Below are positions 63,904-64,000 of a stretch of DNA of 64,000 nt, in pieces. Source of the stretch: Pedobacter sp. (lineage in GTDB: Bacteria; Bacteroidota; Bacteroidia; Sphingobacteriales; Sphingobacteriaceae); NCBI RefSeq assembly GCF_031119335.1, contig NZ_JAVHXT010000010.1, positions 114,604 through 178,603 on the forward strand, read 5' to 3'. Under the pieces are notes generated by a model. The model did not search any database. It was given only the letters and a program-made list of their open reading frames with translations, and was not told the origin of the DNA. The position numbers and the translations under genes were made by a program. Position 1 is the first letter of the stretch. Each line of letters starts with the position of its first letter.

Positions 63904-64000
63904 TAGCCACCGATGCACAGATATCGTGGACATATAATTTTATCCAGATACCCGTAGTGCATTATCATAAAATGAAATCAACATCAAAATAACCACCCCG

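Noticed and set aside
63904..64000. Start of another gene at the right edge
   Set aside because: No open frame with recognisable start or motif is visible in the last 97 bases.

Overview
The window is a chromosomal segment of a Bacteroidota bacterium, most likely a Sphingobacteriaceae member close to Pedobacter. Pointers are low GC, -7 promoter boxes of the TANNTTTG type, almost no Shine-Dalgarno sites, Tat/lipoprotein 'RRxFxK' leaders, DUF1080, DUF2807, TonB-dependent receptor, CHAT/TPR and GH20/GH31 proteins, and many palindromic intergenic repeats typical of this phylum. No rRNA, tRNA, CRISPR array, transposase or phage gene was found. This placement is inferred from gene content, not from a database search.

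Layout: (1) 1-1699 is the start of an exported metallophosphoesterase, cut by the window edge. (2) 2133-11619 is a tightly coupled carbohydrate operon: polyol-type MFS permease, 2-hydroxyacid dehydrogenase, two different FGGY kinases, histidine phosphatase, periplasmic glycerophosphodiester phosphodiesterase, ACS-type MFS permease and FAD oxidoreductase. A convergent DeoR repressor (11779-12543) probably controls it. (3) 12645-18512 holds unrelated single genes (DUF2807, dipeptide-epimerase-like enolase, YhcG-type nuclease, YyaL thioredoxin-fold protein, lipoprotein). (4) 18814-21921 has a SlyD-like isomerase and, convergently, a three-gene ABC system with a histidine-rich permease loop and a DUF3299-like protein, reminiscent of zinc-linked zrg loci. 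(5) 22774-27900 has cytosolic GH31 alpha-glucosidase, glycogen branching enzyme and a small partner. (6) 28128-36202 has two paralogous single-pass membrane proteins facing a membrane-anchored periplasmic TPR-CHAT protease-like protein, then a PKD/beta-barrel protein and a lipoprotein. (7) 36480-44747 has GH20 hexosaminidase, PBP4-type DacB, aspartate-semialdehyde dehydrogenase, a large lamin-tail surface protein and a YdcF protein.

(8) 44861-54584 is a nine-gene same-strand run that looks like an oxidative 3-keto-sugar pathway: Tat-exported small subunit plus GMC dehydrogenase, cytochrome c, DUF1080 3-keto-glycoside hydrolase, two Gfo/Idh/MocA proteins, two TIM-barrel isomerase/epimerases and a permease. 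One Gfo/Idh and one TIM-barrel protein carry Tat leaders and the other pair does not, suggesting parallel periplasmic and cytoplasmic steps. An SGNH hydrolase lies upstream. (9) 56168-57909 has an epimerase-type threonine dehydrogenase and YebC. (10) 58485-63829 has a TonB-dependent receptor preceded by a small open frame with three consecutive cysteine codons, a LOG-family protein with an unusual N-terminal extension, and siroheme-pathway uroporphyrinogen-III methyltransferase. The leader peptide and a similar inverted motif upstream of receptor and methyltransferase suggest a cysteine/sulfur-responsive regulon.

The most interesting candidates are the poly-cysteine leader, the CHAT module with its membrane paralogs, the double-kinase operon and the compartmentalised 3-keto-sugar locus. 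All functional statements come from motifs and gene order read by eye; no similarity search was run.
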